Source: Chloroflexota bacterium (GTDB taxonomy: Bacteria; Chloroflexota; Limnocylindria; Limnocylindrales; CSP1-4). Taken from it: DNA of 64,000 nt. Position numbers and translations under genes: made by a program. Under the pieces are notes generated by a model, which saw only the letters and a program-made list of their open reading frames with translations, made no database searches and was not told the DNA's origin. Within the stretch, counting starts at the first letter, position 1; every line of letters starts with the position of its first letter. The stretch is from positions 1 to 64,000 of the forward strand of contig JAJXUG010000011.1 of the NCBI GenBank assembly GCA_021783095.1, in the 5' to 3' direction. Below are positions 16,535 through 24,897 of this stretch, piece by piece.

Positions 16535-17527
16535 ATGCCCGATGAGCGGTTCCTCGTCACCGGCGGGACCGGCTGCATCGGGGCGTGGGTCGTCCGGCAG
16601 CTGGCCCGCGAGGGCGTGCCCGTCACCGCGGTGTCCGCGCGCGGCTCGGACGCGCGGCTGAGGCTGATCCTGAGCGAGGCGGAGCTCAGCCGGGTCGAGC
16701 TCGTCGGCGCTGACGTCTGCGACCTTGCCGCGCTCGAGGGCATCGCTCGACGGGCCGGCGTGAACCGCATCGTCCACCTCGCGGCGCTGCAGCTGCCCTT
16801 CTGCGCGGCTGACCCGATCGCTGGCGCCCGCGTCAACGTCGAGGGCACCGCCGTCCTGTTCGAGCTGGCGCGACGGCTCGAGGTCGGGCGCCTCGTCTAC
16901 GCCAGCAGCGCCGCCGTCTTCGGGCCCAAGGCGTTCTATGCGGACGCAGTCGTCGGCATGGACGCCGATCTGCACCCCACGTCGCACTACGGCGTGTTCA
17001 AGATGGCGAACGAGCAGGCAGCCCGCGTCTACTGGGAGGCATGGGGCGTCGCGTCGACCGGCCTGCGGCCCCACTCGGCCTACGGACCGGGGCGGGACCA
17101 GGGCGTCACCTCGAAGCCCACAGTCGCGATGATCGCGGCAGCGGCCGGGAGGCGGTACCACATCGACTTCGGCGGCGGCTGCCAGTTCCAGTTCGTCGAG
17201 GACGTGGCGGCCGCGTTCGTCGCCGCGGCGCGGGCCGGCCGGTCGGGTGCGGAGGTGTTCAGCATCGGCGGCCCCCGGATCGGGGTTGGCGAGATCGTCG
17301 AGGTGATCGGCGAGGTCGCGCCCGAGTCGCGCGGGCGGATCACCTTCGGCGACCGAATCCTCCCGTTTCCCGAGGCCTTCGATGGCGCGCCACTCGAGGC
17401 TGCGCTCGGGCCGCAGCCGGTCACGCCGCTCGCGGACGGCGTTCGCCGGACGATCGAGACGTATCGCTGGGCGATGCAGCGCGGTCGCGTGGACGACGAC
17501 TTCCTCGACCGAGTGGTCGGAGCCTGA
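16535..17527 (+). CDS. NAD-dependent epimerase/dehydratase-family protein
   Basis: An extended SDR of 330 residues. The Rossmann motif is TGGTGCIGAWVV (about residues 7-18), the serine is in YASSAAVFG, and SHYGVFK provides the Tyr-x-x-x-Lys pair. AAGGAGG stands about 8 nt before ATG 16535. Substrate could be a nucleotide sugar or a free sugar/uronate. Being 2 nt upstream of KDPG aldolase, a sugar-acid oxidation or epimerisation role is more likely than cell-wall nucleotide-sugar synthesis. This is inference from context. Confidence 0.83.
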   Translation: MPDERFLVTGGTGCIGAWVVRQLAREGVPVTAVSARGSDARLRLILSEAELSRVELVGADVCDLAALEGIARRAGVNRIVHLAALQLPFCAADPIAGARVNVEGTAVLFELARRLEVGRLVYASSAAVFGPKAFYADAVVGMDADLHPTSHYGVFKMANEQAARVYWEAWGVASTGLRPHSAYGPGRDQGVTSKPTVAMIAAAAGRRYHIDFGGGCQFQFVEDVAAAFVAAARAGRSGAEVFSIGGPRIGVGEIVEVIGEVAPESRGRITFGDRILPFPEAFDGAPLEAALGPQPVTPLADGVRRTIETYRWAMQRGRVDDDFLDRVVGA

Positions 17528-17529
17528 TC

Positions 17530-18201
17530 GTGGACGGCAGCGCGTTCGCCACGCGGCTCGGGGAACTGCGGGTCGTGCCGGTGGTCTCGATCGATGATGC
17601 CGCCGACGCGGTCGGGCTGGCCGACGCCCTGGCTGCCGGCGGGCTGCCGATGATCGAGGTCACCTTCCGCACCGATGCGGCCAGCGACGCCATCGCGGCG
17701 ATCCGCGCCGCGCGCCCCGACGTGCTGGTGGGCGCCGGGACGGTGCTCGACCCGGCGACGGTGGACCGGGCGATCGCGGCCGGCGCCGCGTTCCTCGTCG
17801 CACCCGGGTTCTCGCCGGCGGTCGTTGCGAAGGCGGCAGACCACGGCGTCGCGATGCTGCCGGGCGCGGTCACGCCGACCGAGATCGAGATGGCCCTCGC
17901 GGCAGGGTTCCGGCTGGTCAAGTTCTTCCCCGCCGAGGCCTCGGGCGGCGTGCGGTACATCAAGGCAGTCGCAGCGCCATACCGCGGCGTGCGCTTCGTC
18001 CCGACCGGCGGCGTGACGCCCGCGAACCTCGCGGAGTACCTGGCGGTCCCCGCCGTCGCCGCGTGTGGCGGCACGTGGATCGCCCCCGCCGATGCCATCC
18101 GGGCGCATCGCTGGGACGAGATCGCACGCGCCGCAGCAGAGGCGGTGGCGATCGCCCGGGCGGTTCGGCGGGCTGAGCCGCCCGGCGTCAGGCCGGCTTG
18201 A
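17530..18201 (+). CDS. eda: 2-keto-3-deoxy-6-phosphogluconate (KDPG/KDPGal) aldolase
   Basis: A class I aldolase of 223 residues cleaving KDPG to pyruvate and glyceraldehyde-3-phosphate. The motifs are complete: MIEVTFRT (Glu), VGAGTVLD, the GFSPAVV region, and the Schiff-base lysine in FRLVKFFPAE. GGVTPANL and CGGTWIAP close the barrel. It starts at GTG 17530, two bases after the epimerase stop. With the KDG kinase at 9637 it supplies the last two steps of an Entner-Doudoroff-type sugar-acid route. Its end overlaps the convergent nagA gene by 14 nt. Confidence 0.92.
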   Translation: MDGSAFATRLGELRVVPVVSIDDAADAVGLADALAAGGLPMIEVTFRTDAASDAIAAIRAARPDVLVGAGTVLDPATVDRAIAAGAAFLVAPGFSPAVVAKAADHGVAMLPGAVTPTEIEMALAAGFRLVKFFPAEASGGVRYIKAVAAPYRGVRFVPTGGVTPANLAEYLAVPAVAACGGTWIAPADAIRAHRWDEIARAAAEAVAIARAVRRAEPPGVRPA

Positions 18202-19303
18202 CCCAGACGTCGCCGCGCAGCACGCGCCGCACGCGGAGGTCCTCGTCGAGGAGCACCAGGTGGGCCACCCGCCCAACCTCGATGCGCCCACGGTCCTGCG
18301 CGCCAAGGAGCTCCGCCGGGTTCGACGCGGCAGCGGCGACGGCCCGTGGGAGCGCGATCCCCTCGCGGACCAGGTTGCGGACGGCCGAATCGAGGGCGAT
18401 CGTCGAGCCGGCGAGCGTCTCCGTCCCGCGGAGCGTCGCCCGCCCACCCCGGACCTCCACATCGAGCCCGCCGACGCGGGTGAAGCCGTCGCCCTTGCCC
18501 GCCAGCGGCAGCGCGTCGCTGACCAGCACGAGCCGATCGGGAGGCTTGGTGCGCGTGATGATCGGCCAGAGCGCGGGGTGCACGTGGAAGCCGTCGGCGA
18601 TCAGCTCGGCGTACGCGTTGTCGTCGGCCAGCGCAGCCACGGCGAGCCCCGGCGCGCGGTGGTCCGCGCCACTCATCGCGTTGAACAGGTGGGTCGTGGT
18701 TCGGCCGCCTGCGGCAAACCCTGCCCGCGCCTCCTCGAGCGTCGCCTGCGAGTGCCCGATCGACGGCGCGATCCCAAGGCCGGCCAGACGCGCGATCAGC
18801 GCGAGCGACCCGGGCAGCTCCGGCGCGATCGTCATGATGCGCAGCCCGTCGAGAACCCGGTCGATGATCGCGGGGTCGAGGTCCGCTGGCGTGCGCAGCA
18901 GCGCCGGGTCGTGGGCGCCCTTGCGGGCAGGCGCGATGAATGGCCCCTCGAGGTTGAACCCCAGCGGCTCGGCACCGTCGGCAGGCGCGACCGGCATCCA
19001 GGATCGGACGCGGTCAGCGAAACGGGGCAGCTCGTCGGCGGCCAGCGTCGGCGCGGTCGGCAGGAACGAGGTGACGCCATGGCGGAGCAGGGCGCGCGCC
19101 ATGCCGCTCAGCGCGTCGGCATCGCCGGTCGCGTCGTGGCCGCCCCAGCCGTGCACGTGGACGTCGATGAACCCGGGGGCGACGAACGGGCCGTCCACGG
19201 CGTCGTCCGGCTCGATGGCGGCGATCCGACCGTCGGCGACGACGACACGGCCGGGCACCACGGCATCGACCAGGACCAGGCGGCCGGCGACCACCTCACG
19301 CAT
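18188..19303 (-). CDS. nagA: N-acetylglucosamine-6-phosphate deacetylase
   Basis: An amidohydrolase-fold enzyme of 371 residues that deacetylates GlcNAc-6-phosphate in amino-sugar use. It shows VAPGFIDVHVHGWGG (HxH), the metal glutamate in FNLEGPFIAPARKGAHDP, IGHSQA, THLFNAMS and the catalytic Asp in VLVSDALPLAG. ATG 19303 is chosen for its GGAG ribosome binding site; an in-frame ATG at 19348 lacks one. It follows a GntR/UTRA regulator, a common pairing in DasR/NagR-type regulons. No nagB lies in the window. Confidence 0.9.
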   Translation of the reverse strand: MREVVAGRLVLVDAVVPGRVVVADGRIAAIEPDDAVDGPFVAPGFIDVHVHGWGGHDATGDADALSGMARALLRHGVTSFLPTAPTLAADELPRFADRVRSWMPVAPADGAEPLGFNLEGPFIAPARKGAHDPALLRTPADLDPAIIDRVLDGLRIMTIAPELPGSLALIARLAGLGIAPSIGHSQATLEEARAGFAAGGRTTTHLFNAMSGADHRAPGLAVAALADDNAYAELIADGFHVHPALWPIITRTKPPDRLVLVSDALPLAGKGDGFTRVGGLDVEVRGGRATLRGTETLAGSTIALDSAVRNLVREGIALPRAVAAAASNPAELLGAQDRGRIEVGRVAHLVLLDEDLRVRRVLRGDVWVKPA

Positions 19304-19366
19304 CGGCGGGCTCCGCGACCGCGTCAGCGGCCGGGCCGGGCTCGGCATCGCGAGATCGGCACCGGG

Positions 19367-20161
19367 TCATCGGGTCTCCCGGTCGGTGTCGGGCTCGACG
19401 TCGAACTGCACGTCCAGGGCGTAGCGGTCCGCGGGGTAGCGGCTCTCGGTGGCCTCGACGCGCCGCCCGTGCGTGTCGGCGATCACCCGCCGCTCCACCA
19501 GCAGCGGGTCGCCGCGGCGCAGGCCGAGGAGGCGGGCGTCCTCGGGGCTCGCAGCGGCAGCGCCGATCGTGGCGGTGCCGCGGCGGAGGTGCCAGCCGGC
19601 CCGCGCGAGCGCCTCGTGGAGCGAACCGTGCTCGACGTCAGCCGCCAGCACGGCGGCGGCCACGCTCTGGATGATCACCGCCGTCTCAAGCGCAATGGGC
19701 TCGTCGTCGGCGCAGCGCAGCCGGCGGACCACCACGATCGGCTCTGACGCCCGCAGGCCGAGCGCCGCGGCCTCGGTGGCGCTTGACGGCCGGATCTCGC
19801 GGGCGAGCAGGCGCGACGAGGGCACCCGGCCGCGCCGGCGCATCTCGTGGCTGAACGTGAGCAGGCGGTCCGCCCGGCGGTGGGCCGGCGGCTCGGCGAC
19901 GAATGTGCCGCGCCCGGACACGCGGACGATCAGCCCCTCCTCGACAAGCCGGGTCACGGCATTGCGGGCAGTCATCCGGCTCACGCCGAACTCGCTGCAG
20001 AGGTCCGCGTCGGAGGGGAGCCGGTCGCCGGGCGTGAGGCCCTCGATGCGGGCCCGGAGCGCGAGCTCGATGCGGCGCCAGTAGGGGACGACGTGGCCCT
20101 CCGCCGAGCGTCGGGCGGAGTCCGCCGGGGCAGTCACGACGGCCTCCGGTGAACGCGTCAT
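19367..20161 (-). CDS. GntR/HutC (UTRA-domain) transcriptional regulator
   Basis: A regulator of 264 residues. The winged helix spans about residues 27-95 (PYWRRIELALRARIEGLTPG to FGVSRMTARNAVTRLVEEGL) and the UTRA effector domain follows (about 115-255, HEMRRRGRVPSSRLL onward). ATG 20161 is preferred because AGAGGGAGCGGC stands just upstream; the open frame extends further without a better start. The family typically senses phosphorylated amino sugars when next to nagA. A HutC-type operator core lies at 20257-20270. Confidence 0.87.
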   Translation of the reverse strand: MTRSPEAVVTAPADSARRSAEGHVVPYWRRIELALRARIEGLTPGDRLPSDADLCSEFGVSRMTARNAVTRLVEEGLIVRVSGRGTFVAEPPAHRRADRLLTFSHEMRRRGRVPSSRLLAREIRPSSATEAAALGLRASEPIVVVRRLRCADDEPIALETAVIIQSVAAAVLAADVEHGSLHEALARAGWHLRRGTATIGAAAASPEDARLLGLRRGDPLLVERRVIADTHGRRVEATESRYPADRYALDVQFDVEPDTDRETR

Positions 20162-20256
20162 GCCGCTCCCTCTGGCTCGAGACTGCCCGCGCACCGGCCG
20201 CGGCGGCGCGGCAAGGCGGCGGCTGGCGTGGCGGGACGGGCCACAGGCTTCGGCAA

Positions 20257-20270
20257 CCAGTATAGACGGG
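20257..20270. promoter_or_regulatory. candidate HutC/DasR-type GntR operator
   Basis: CCAGTATAGACGGG contains GT-N-TA-N-AC, the core described for the HutC subfamily of GntR regulators. Five of seven symmetric base pairs match. It lies 96 bp upstream of the GntR/UTRA start, which fits autoregulation and control of nagA. The 8-mer GTCTATAC, its reverse complement core, reappears at 57233. Confidence 0.6.
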
Positions 20271-20315
20271 TCGGACCGCCCAAACGGGAGCCAGCGACTG
20301 GACGCCGCGTTCCGG

Positions 20316-21260
20316 ATGCCGTATCCATGGAGGATGCCGAGTCGCATCGCGCCGATCGCCATCCCCGACGACTTCACCGTCTTCGCCGCGTCGGACCTTC
20401 ACGGCCAGCTGGCGTCCGTGGATCGTCTGCTCGCGAGAGCCGGGCTCAGCGACGGGGGCGGGACCTGGACGGCTCCGCCTCGGACCGCGCTGGTGGTGAC
20501 TGGCGACCTCGTGGACCGCGGGCCCGACAGCGTGGGCCTCGTGCGACGGCTCGCCTCGCTCCGCGAACAGGCGCCCCGGACGGGCGGGATGGTCGTCCTG
20601 CTTGAGGGCAACCACGAGGTCCAGCTGCTCGGCGGCCTCGACGCGGTGCCGGACATCTTCCGGGCCTTCATGGCGTTCGGCGGTGCGGCGACGCTCCTGT
20701 CGGCGGGGATGACGGGCGCCGACTGGCACGATGCCGGCACCCGCGACATCGCCGCCCGCTTCGACGCCGCGGCACCCGATGTCAGGCCCACGGCCTGGTC
20801 CTTCGCGCCGTATGCCCGCTGGCGCGACGTGCTGTTCGTCCACGGCGGCCCGGTCCCCGGCCAGGACCTCACCGCATTCGAGGGCAGCGCGCAGCGGCTC
20901 TGGATCCGGCAGGGGTTCTTCGCCGCCGACGATCCATTCCCCACCGCGACCGCCTGGTCGGTCTACCGCCGGGCGCGCCTCGAGCGGGTCGTCTTCGGCC
21001 ACACGCCGGTCGAGGCGCCGACGCTGTTCCACGGCAACCGAGCGCTGAACCTGGACACCTGGCGCGGGCAGACGGTGTCATTGGCGCGGCTGGCGGGTGA
21101 TCGCCTCGACGACGCCGTGCTGGACGAGGAGCCGGTGCAGCCGCGGGCGATCGCCGACGCGCCGATCGCGCCCGAGGAGATCGCCAGGATCGACGCGGCG
21201 CTGCCGCCCGTGGTCGATGCGTGGTGGCTGCGGGCGCGTGGGCCGCTGCGATGCAGCTGA
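20316..21260 (+). CDS. calcineurin-like metallophosphoesterase (PrpA/ApaH-like)
   Basis: A Ser/Thr phosphatase-fold enzyme of 314 residues. The dinuclear metal motifs are complete: SDLHGQ (DxH), GDLVDRGPDS, EGNHEVQ (GNHE), and C-terminal FVHGGPVP and FGHTPVE. It resembles bacterial PrpA/PrpE or diadenosine-tetraphosphatase-like enzymes, and the physiological substrate is unclear. Start codons at 20316 and 20334 are both possible. GGAGG immediately abuts 20334, too close to serve it, so 20316 is given with modest confidence. Confidence 0.83.
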   Translation: MPYPWRMPSRIAPIAIPDDFTVFAASDLHGQLASVDRLLARAGLSDGGGTWTAPPRTALVVTGDLVDRGPDSVGLVRRLASLREQAPRTGGMVVLLEGNHEVQLLGGLDAVPDIFRAFMAFGGAATLLSAGMTGADWHDAGTRDIAARFDAAAPDVRPTAWSFAPYARWRDVLFVHGGPVPGQDLTAFEGSAQRLWIRQGFFAADDPFPTATAWSVYRRARLERVVFGHTPVEAPTLFHGNRALNLDTWRGQTVSLARLAGDRLDDAVLDEEPVQPRAIADAPIAPEEIARIDAALPPVVDAWWLRARGPLRCS

Positions 21261-21305
21261 CCGGCACGCGCCTGCTGTCGGGCGGATTGGCACGACGGGG
21301 GCGAT

Positions 21306-21324
21306 ATGGTCGATAATCGATCAT
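21306..21324. promoter_or_regulatory. ATCGAT-type operator, site 1
   Basis: A 19-bp near-perfect palindrome with one mismatched pair, built on TCGATAATCGA (21310-21320) and flanked by ATG and CAT. It stands 47 bp before the Zn-dehydrogenase start, in an unusually AT-rich patch. It matches the sites at 34664, 40298 and 54978. Confidence 0.7.
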
Positions 21325-21370
21325 CGCGCGCGATCCCTAACGGTGACCGCCCGCCCAAACCCGGAGGTTC

Positions 21371-22441
21371 GTGGCCGTGACCGACCTGCCCGCGACGATG
21401 CAAGCCCTCGTGGTCCGGGCGCCGGGCGCCCTGGAGATCCAGGACGTGCCGGTTCCCCAGCCCGGGCGGAACGAGGTCCTCGCGCGGGTCCGCGCCGTGT
21501 CCATCTGCGGCACGGACGCCCACCTCATCCACGGCGACTACCCTGGCTTCTGGCCGCCCTCGTTCCCCTTCATCCCGGGCCACGAGTGGGCGGGCGAGGT
21601 CGTGATGCTCGGGCCCAACGCCGAGGGGTACGGCTGGAAGGTCGGCGACCGCGTCGCCGGCACCTCGCACGACGCCTGCGGCGTCTGCCAGAAGTGCGTC
21701 GAGGGGCGCTACAACCTCTGCGAGAACTACGGCAAGCCCGGCCTGCACCGCCAGTACGGCCACAACCACCAGGGCGCCGACGCCACCTATGTCGTGCAAG
21801 GCGTCAAGACGATCTTCCGGCTGCCGGACGCGCTCTCGTGGGACGAGGGCGCGCTCGTCGACCCGGCGTCGATCGCGCTCCACGTCGCCGTCCGCGGCGG
21901 GGTGCGGCCCGGCGACACCGTCGCGATCACCGGGGCCGGGGCGATCGGGCTGCTGGCAGCCGACGTCGCGCTCGCGATGGGCGCGGCGCGCGCCGTGGTG
22001 GTCGGCCGCGGGCACCGACTCGCCAAGGCCGCGGCCCTGGGCTTCGACACCGTCGACAGCACGGGCGCTGACCCGGTGGCGGCGGTGCGGTCGCGCAACG
22101 GCGGCCTCGGGGCCGACGTCGTGCTCGAGTGCGCGGGCGTGCCCGAGATGGTCAACGCGGCGATCGCGATGGCCCGGCGGGGCGGGCGCGTGGCAGTCGT
22201 GGGGATCCCGACGGAAGGCGTGACCATCAACCTGCAGCGCGTCGTCCTCGACGAGGTTGAGCTGGTGGGCTCGCGGGCCTCAGCGGGCGAGATGCGCCGG
22301 GTGCTGCCGCTCGTCGAGCAGGGGCGCGTGCGGGTCTCCGAGCTGATCACCCACCGCTTCCCGCTCACGCAGTACCAGCAGGCGATCGACACGTTCAACG
22401 ACCGCGCGAGCGGCGCCATCAAGATCATCGTCAATCCCTGA
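21371..22441 (+). CDS. zinc-dependent alcohol/polyol dehydrogenase (MDR family)
   Basis: A medium-chain dehydrogenase of 356 residues. The catalytic zinc ligands are in SICGTDAH and GHEWAGEV. Four structural-zinc cysteines are in CGVCQKCVEGRYNLC. The NAD(P) site is ITGAGAIGLLAADVAL (about residues 180-195). The first GTG (21371) is close to CCGGAGG; a second in-frame GTG at 21377 has better spacing. The type resembles sorbitol/threonine/2,3-butanediol dehydrogenases. It heads an operon with the UPF0261 and PEP-hydrolase-family genes, under the palindrome at 21306. Confidence 0.88.
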   Translation: MAVTDLPATMQALVVRAPGALEIQDVPVPQPGRNEVLARVRAVSICGTDAHLIHGDYPGFWPPSFPFIPGHEWAGEVVMLGPNAEGYGWKVGDRVAGTSHDACGVCQKCVEGRYNLCENYGKPGLHRQYGHNHQGADATYVVQGVKTIFRLPDALSWDEGALVDPASIALHVAVRGGVRPGDTVAITGAGAIGLLAADVALAMGAARAVVVGRGHRLAKAAALGFDTVDSTGADPVAAVRSRNGGLGADVVLECAGVPEMVNAAIAMARRGGRVAVVGIPTEGVTINLQRVVLDEVELVGSRASAGEMRRVLPLVEQGRVRVSELITHRFPLTQYQQAIDTFNDRASGAIKIIVNP

Positions 22442-22516
22442 CCCGAGACGGGCCACGGTCAAGCGCAGCGTCCTCATGGAGTCCAGCCCGGCGAGCGTCG
22501 GGCAGAAGGAGGCCGT

Positions 22517-23758
22517 ATGGCGGCGAAGACCATCCTGTTGATCGGCACGCTCGACACCAAGGGTCGGGAGTACGCCTACGTGCGCGACCTGATCCGGGCG
22601 CGCGGTCACCGGACGATCGTGCTCGATGCTGGGGTCCTCGGCGAGCCCGCGTTCGAGCCTGACAGCCCTGCGGACAAGACCGCGCTCGCCGGGAACGGCA
22701 GCCTCGCGGAGCTGCGAGAGCGGCGAGACCGGGGGCACGCGCTGGAGATCATGGGGCGGGGCGCCCGCGCCGTCGCGCTCGAGCTGCTGTCGGAGGGCAA
22801 GTTCGACGCCGTCATGGCCATGGGCGGGTCAGGCGGGACCTCCATCAGCGCAACGGCGATGCAGGCGCTGCCGGTTGGCATGCCCAAGCTGATCCTCTCG
22901 ACGATGGCGTCGGGCAACGTGGCTCCGTACGTCGACGTGAAGGACATCACGATGATGTACTCCGTCGTCGACGTCGCCGGCCTCAACAGTGTCTCGCGCC
23001 GCGTCATGGCCAACGCGGCCAACGCCATCAGCGGCATGGCGGAGCAGGAGGTCGGGGCCGCCGAGCAGAAGCCCCTGGTCGCCGCCACGATGTTCGGCGT
23101 CACGACGCCGTGCGTCGACCGGCTCCGCGAGCGGATCGAGTCGGCCGGTTTCGAGGTCCTGGTCTTCCACGCCACCGGCAGCGGCGGCCGCGCGATGGAG
23201 TCGCTCATCGCCGACGGGTTCGTGGCTGGCGTCGCCGACGTGACGACCACCGAGTGGTGCGACGAGCTCGTGGGCGGGGTGCTGTCCGCCGGCCCGGCAC
23301 GGCTTGATGCTGCGGCGAGGGCGGGCGTTCCCCAGATCGTGTCGCTGGGTGCCCTCGACATGGTCAACTTCGGCCCGAAGGAAACTGTTCCCGAGCAGTT
23401 CCGCGGCCGGAACCTCTATGTGCACAACCCGCAGGTCACCCTGATGCGCACCACGCCAGACGAGTGCCGTCAGCTCGGCGAGATCATCGCCGGCAAGCTG
23501 AACGCAGCGACCGGCCCTGCCGCGCTGTTCATCCCGCTTCGGGGCGTGAGCATGATCGACGCCGAGGGCATGCCGTTCCACGACCCGGTCGCCGACGCCG
23601 CCCTGTTCGACGCCCTGCGGGCGCACCTCGACCGCTCCAAGGTCGATCTGGTCGAGATCGACGCCAACATCAACGACCCGGCCTTCGCGGACGCGATGGC
23701 CGATCGTCTGCTCGCCGAGCTGGGCGCTGCACCGGCCCTGGACACCCCGCGAACCTAG
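22517..23758 (+). CDS. UPF0261 / Tm-1-like ATP-binding protein
   Basis: A protein of 413 residues matching the Tm-1-like/UPF0261 family: KTILLIGTLDTKGREYAYV at the N-terminus and the glycine-rich MAMGGSGGTSIS (about residue 98). TPCVDRLRERIE and HATGSGGRAMESL begin the second domain. The plant Tm-1 protein fuses this domain to a TIM-barrel domain encoded separately here by the next gene. Biochemical function in bacteria is not established. AGAAGGAGG precedes the ATG. Confidence 0.9.
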   Translation: MAAKTILLIGTLDTKGREYAYVRDLIRARGHRTIVLDAGVLGEPAFEPDSPADKTALAGNGSLAELRERRDRGHALEIMGRGARAVALELLSEGKFDAVMAMGGSGGTSISATAMQALPVGMPKLILSTMASGNVAPYVDVKDITMMYSVVDVAGLNSVSRRVMANAANAISGMAEQEVGAAEQKPLVAATMFGVTTPCVDRLRERIESAGFEVLVFHATGSGGRAMESLIADGFVAGVADVTTTEWCDELVGGVLSAGPARLDAAARAGVPQIVSLGALDMVNFGPKETVPEQFRGRNLYVHNPQVTLMRTTPDECRQLGEIIAGKLNAATGPAALFIPLRGVSMIDAEGMPFHDPVADAALFDALRAHLDRSKVDLVEIDANINDPAFADAMADRLLAELGAAPALDTPRT

Positions 23759-23818
23759 CCCGGCGCCCACCCCAGCGTTCAGCCAGTCCTCGCGCGTCCC
23801 GTCGAAAGGAGCACCGCG

Positions 23819-24661
23819 ATGCCGTTCATCCCGCGCGCAGAGGTGGAGCGCCGCCTTCGGGAACAGATCGCCGCCGGTCGGCCGATCGTCGGCTGCGGGG
23901 CCGGAACCGGGATCTCGGCCAAGATGGCCGAGGCGGGCGGCGCCGACATGGCGATCATCTACAACTCGGGGCGGTACCGGATGGCGGGCCGCGGGTCATT
24001 GGCCGGCCTGCTGGCGTACGGCGACGCCAACGCGATCGTCGTCGAGATGGCGGCCGAGGTCCTGCCGGTGGTGCGGTCGATGCCGGTGCTGGCCGGGGTC
24101 AACGGCACGGATCCGTTCCGGATGATGCCGGTGTTCCTGCGCCAGCTGCGCGACATCGGCTTCGACGGCGTCCAGAACTTCCCGACCGTCGGCCTGATCG
24201 ACGGCGACTTCCGGCGCAACCTCGAGGCGACGGGGATGTCCTACGAGCTCGAGGTGGCGATGGTGCGCGAGGCGCATGCTCTCGACCTGTTCACCTCCCC
24301 GTACGTGTTCGACCCGTCGCAGGCACGGGCCATGGCCGAGGCGGGCGCCGATCAACTGGTGGCGCACGTCGGCCTGACGACCGCGGGCACGATCGGCGCG
24401 GGCGTTGCGTTCACGCTCGACCAGGCGATCGAGCGGGTGCTCGCGATCGCCGAGGCGGGGCGCTCGGTGCGGCCCGACATCATCGTGCTGTGCCACGGCG
24501 GCCCGTTCGACGAGCCCGGGCAGGTGGGCGAGGCGCTGCAGCGCATGCCCGGCGTGCACGGGTTCTTCGGCGCGTCGTCGATCGAGCGGCTCCCCACCGA
24601 GCGGGCGATCCGCGGGCAGGTCGCCGAGTTCAAGGCCCTCGCCACGGCCGGCGCTGCCTGA
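23819..24661 (+). CDS. phosphoenolpyruvate hydrolase-family TIM-barrel protein
   Basis: A product of 280 residues corresponding to the C-terminal TIM-barrel half of Tm-1-like proteins (PF09370, PEP_hydrolase). Recognisable segments include [19 protein letters not shown] (about residues 19-37), [31 protein letters not shown] and [13 protein letters not shown]. The family belongs to the PEP/pyruvate-binding barrel superfamily, so a C-C or P-O cleaving reaction on a keto acid is plausible. AAAGGAG precedes the ATG. It is last in its operon, followed by a hairpin. Confidence 0.88.
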   Translation: MPFIPRAEVERRLREQIAAGRPIVGCGAGTGISAKMAEAGGADMAIIYNSGRYRMAGRGSLAGLLAYGDANAIVVEMAAEVLPVVRSMPVLAGVNGTDPFRMMPVFLRQLRDIGFDGVQNFPTVGLIDGDFRRNLEATGMSYELEVAMVREAHALDLFTSPYVFDPSQARAMAEAGADQLVAHVGLTTAGTIGAGVAFTLDQAIERVLAIAEAGRSVRPDIIVLCHGGPFDEPGQVGEALQRMPGVHGFFGASSIERLPTERAIRGQVAEFKALATAGAA

Positions 24662-24675
24662 CGAACTCAGCCATT

Positions 24676-24698
24676 CGCGGGCGGGCGCCCGCGCGTTT
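24676..24698 (+). terminator. hairpin terminator after the PEP-hydrolase-family gene
   Basis: CGCGGGC (24676-24682) pairs with GCCCGCG (24687-24693) around GGGC and is followed by CGTTTCT. It is 15 bp after the stop codon, as expected for an intrinsic terminator. Confidence 0.6.
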
Positions 24699-24854
24699 CT
24701 GCCAGGCAGTACAAGGACGACTGCGCGCACCGGCTGAAATCGTCCCTTCGGCGTGTGGCGACTGCCTGGCGGCGATTCGGCCCGATCTGGCCCGATACCC
24801 GCGTGTGCGGGGCCGCCCCACAGGATCCGTAGTCGTCCTTCTACTGACTGGCGG
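24699..24854. mobile_element. MITE-like inverted-repeat element, copy 2
   Basis: The arms 24699-24725 and 24828-24854 are inverted repeats matching at 23 of 27 positions, both ending inward at GGACGACT(A/G)CG. The interior includes GACTGCCTGGCGGCGATTCG, also found in copy 1 (from about 4258). The element is 156 bp, almost the same span as copy 1 (155 bp), and has no coding capacity. It separates two convergent operons and might also act as a transcription barrier. Confidence 0.68.
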
Positions 24855-24897
24855 AACGGCAGGATCTCCGCCGTCGCGGCGCCGCGGACAACCGGGT

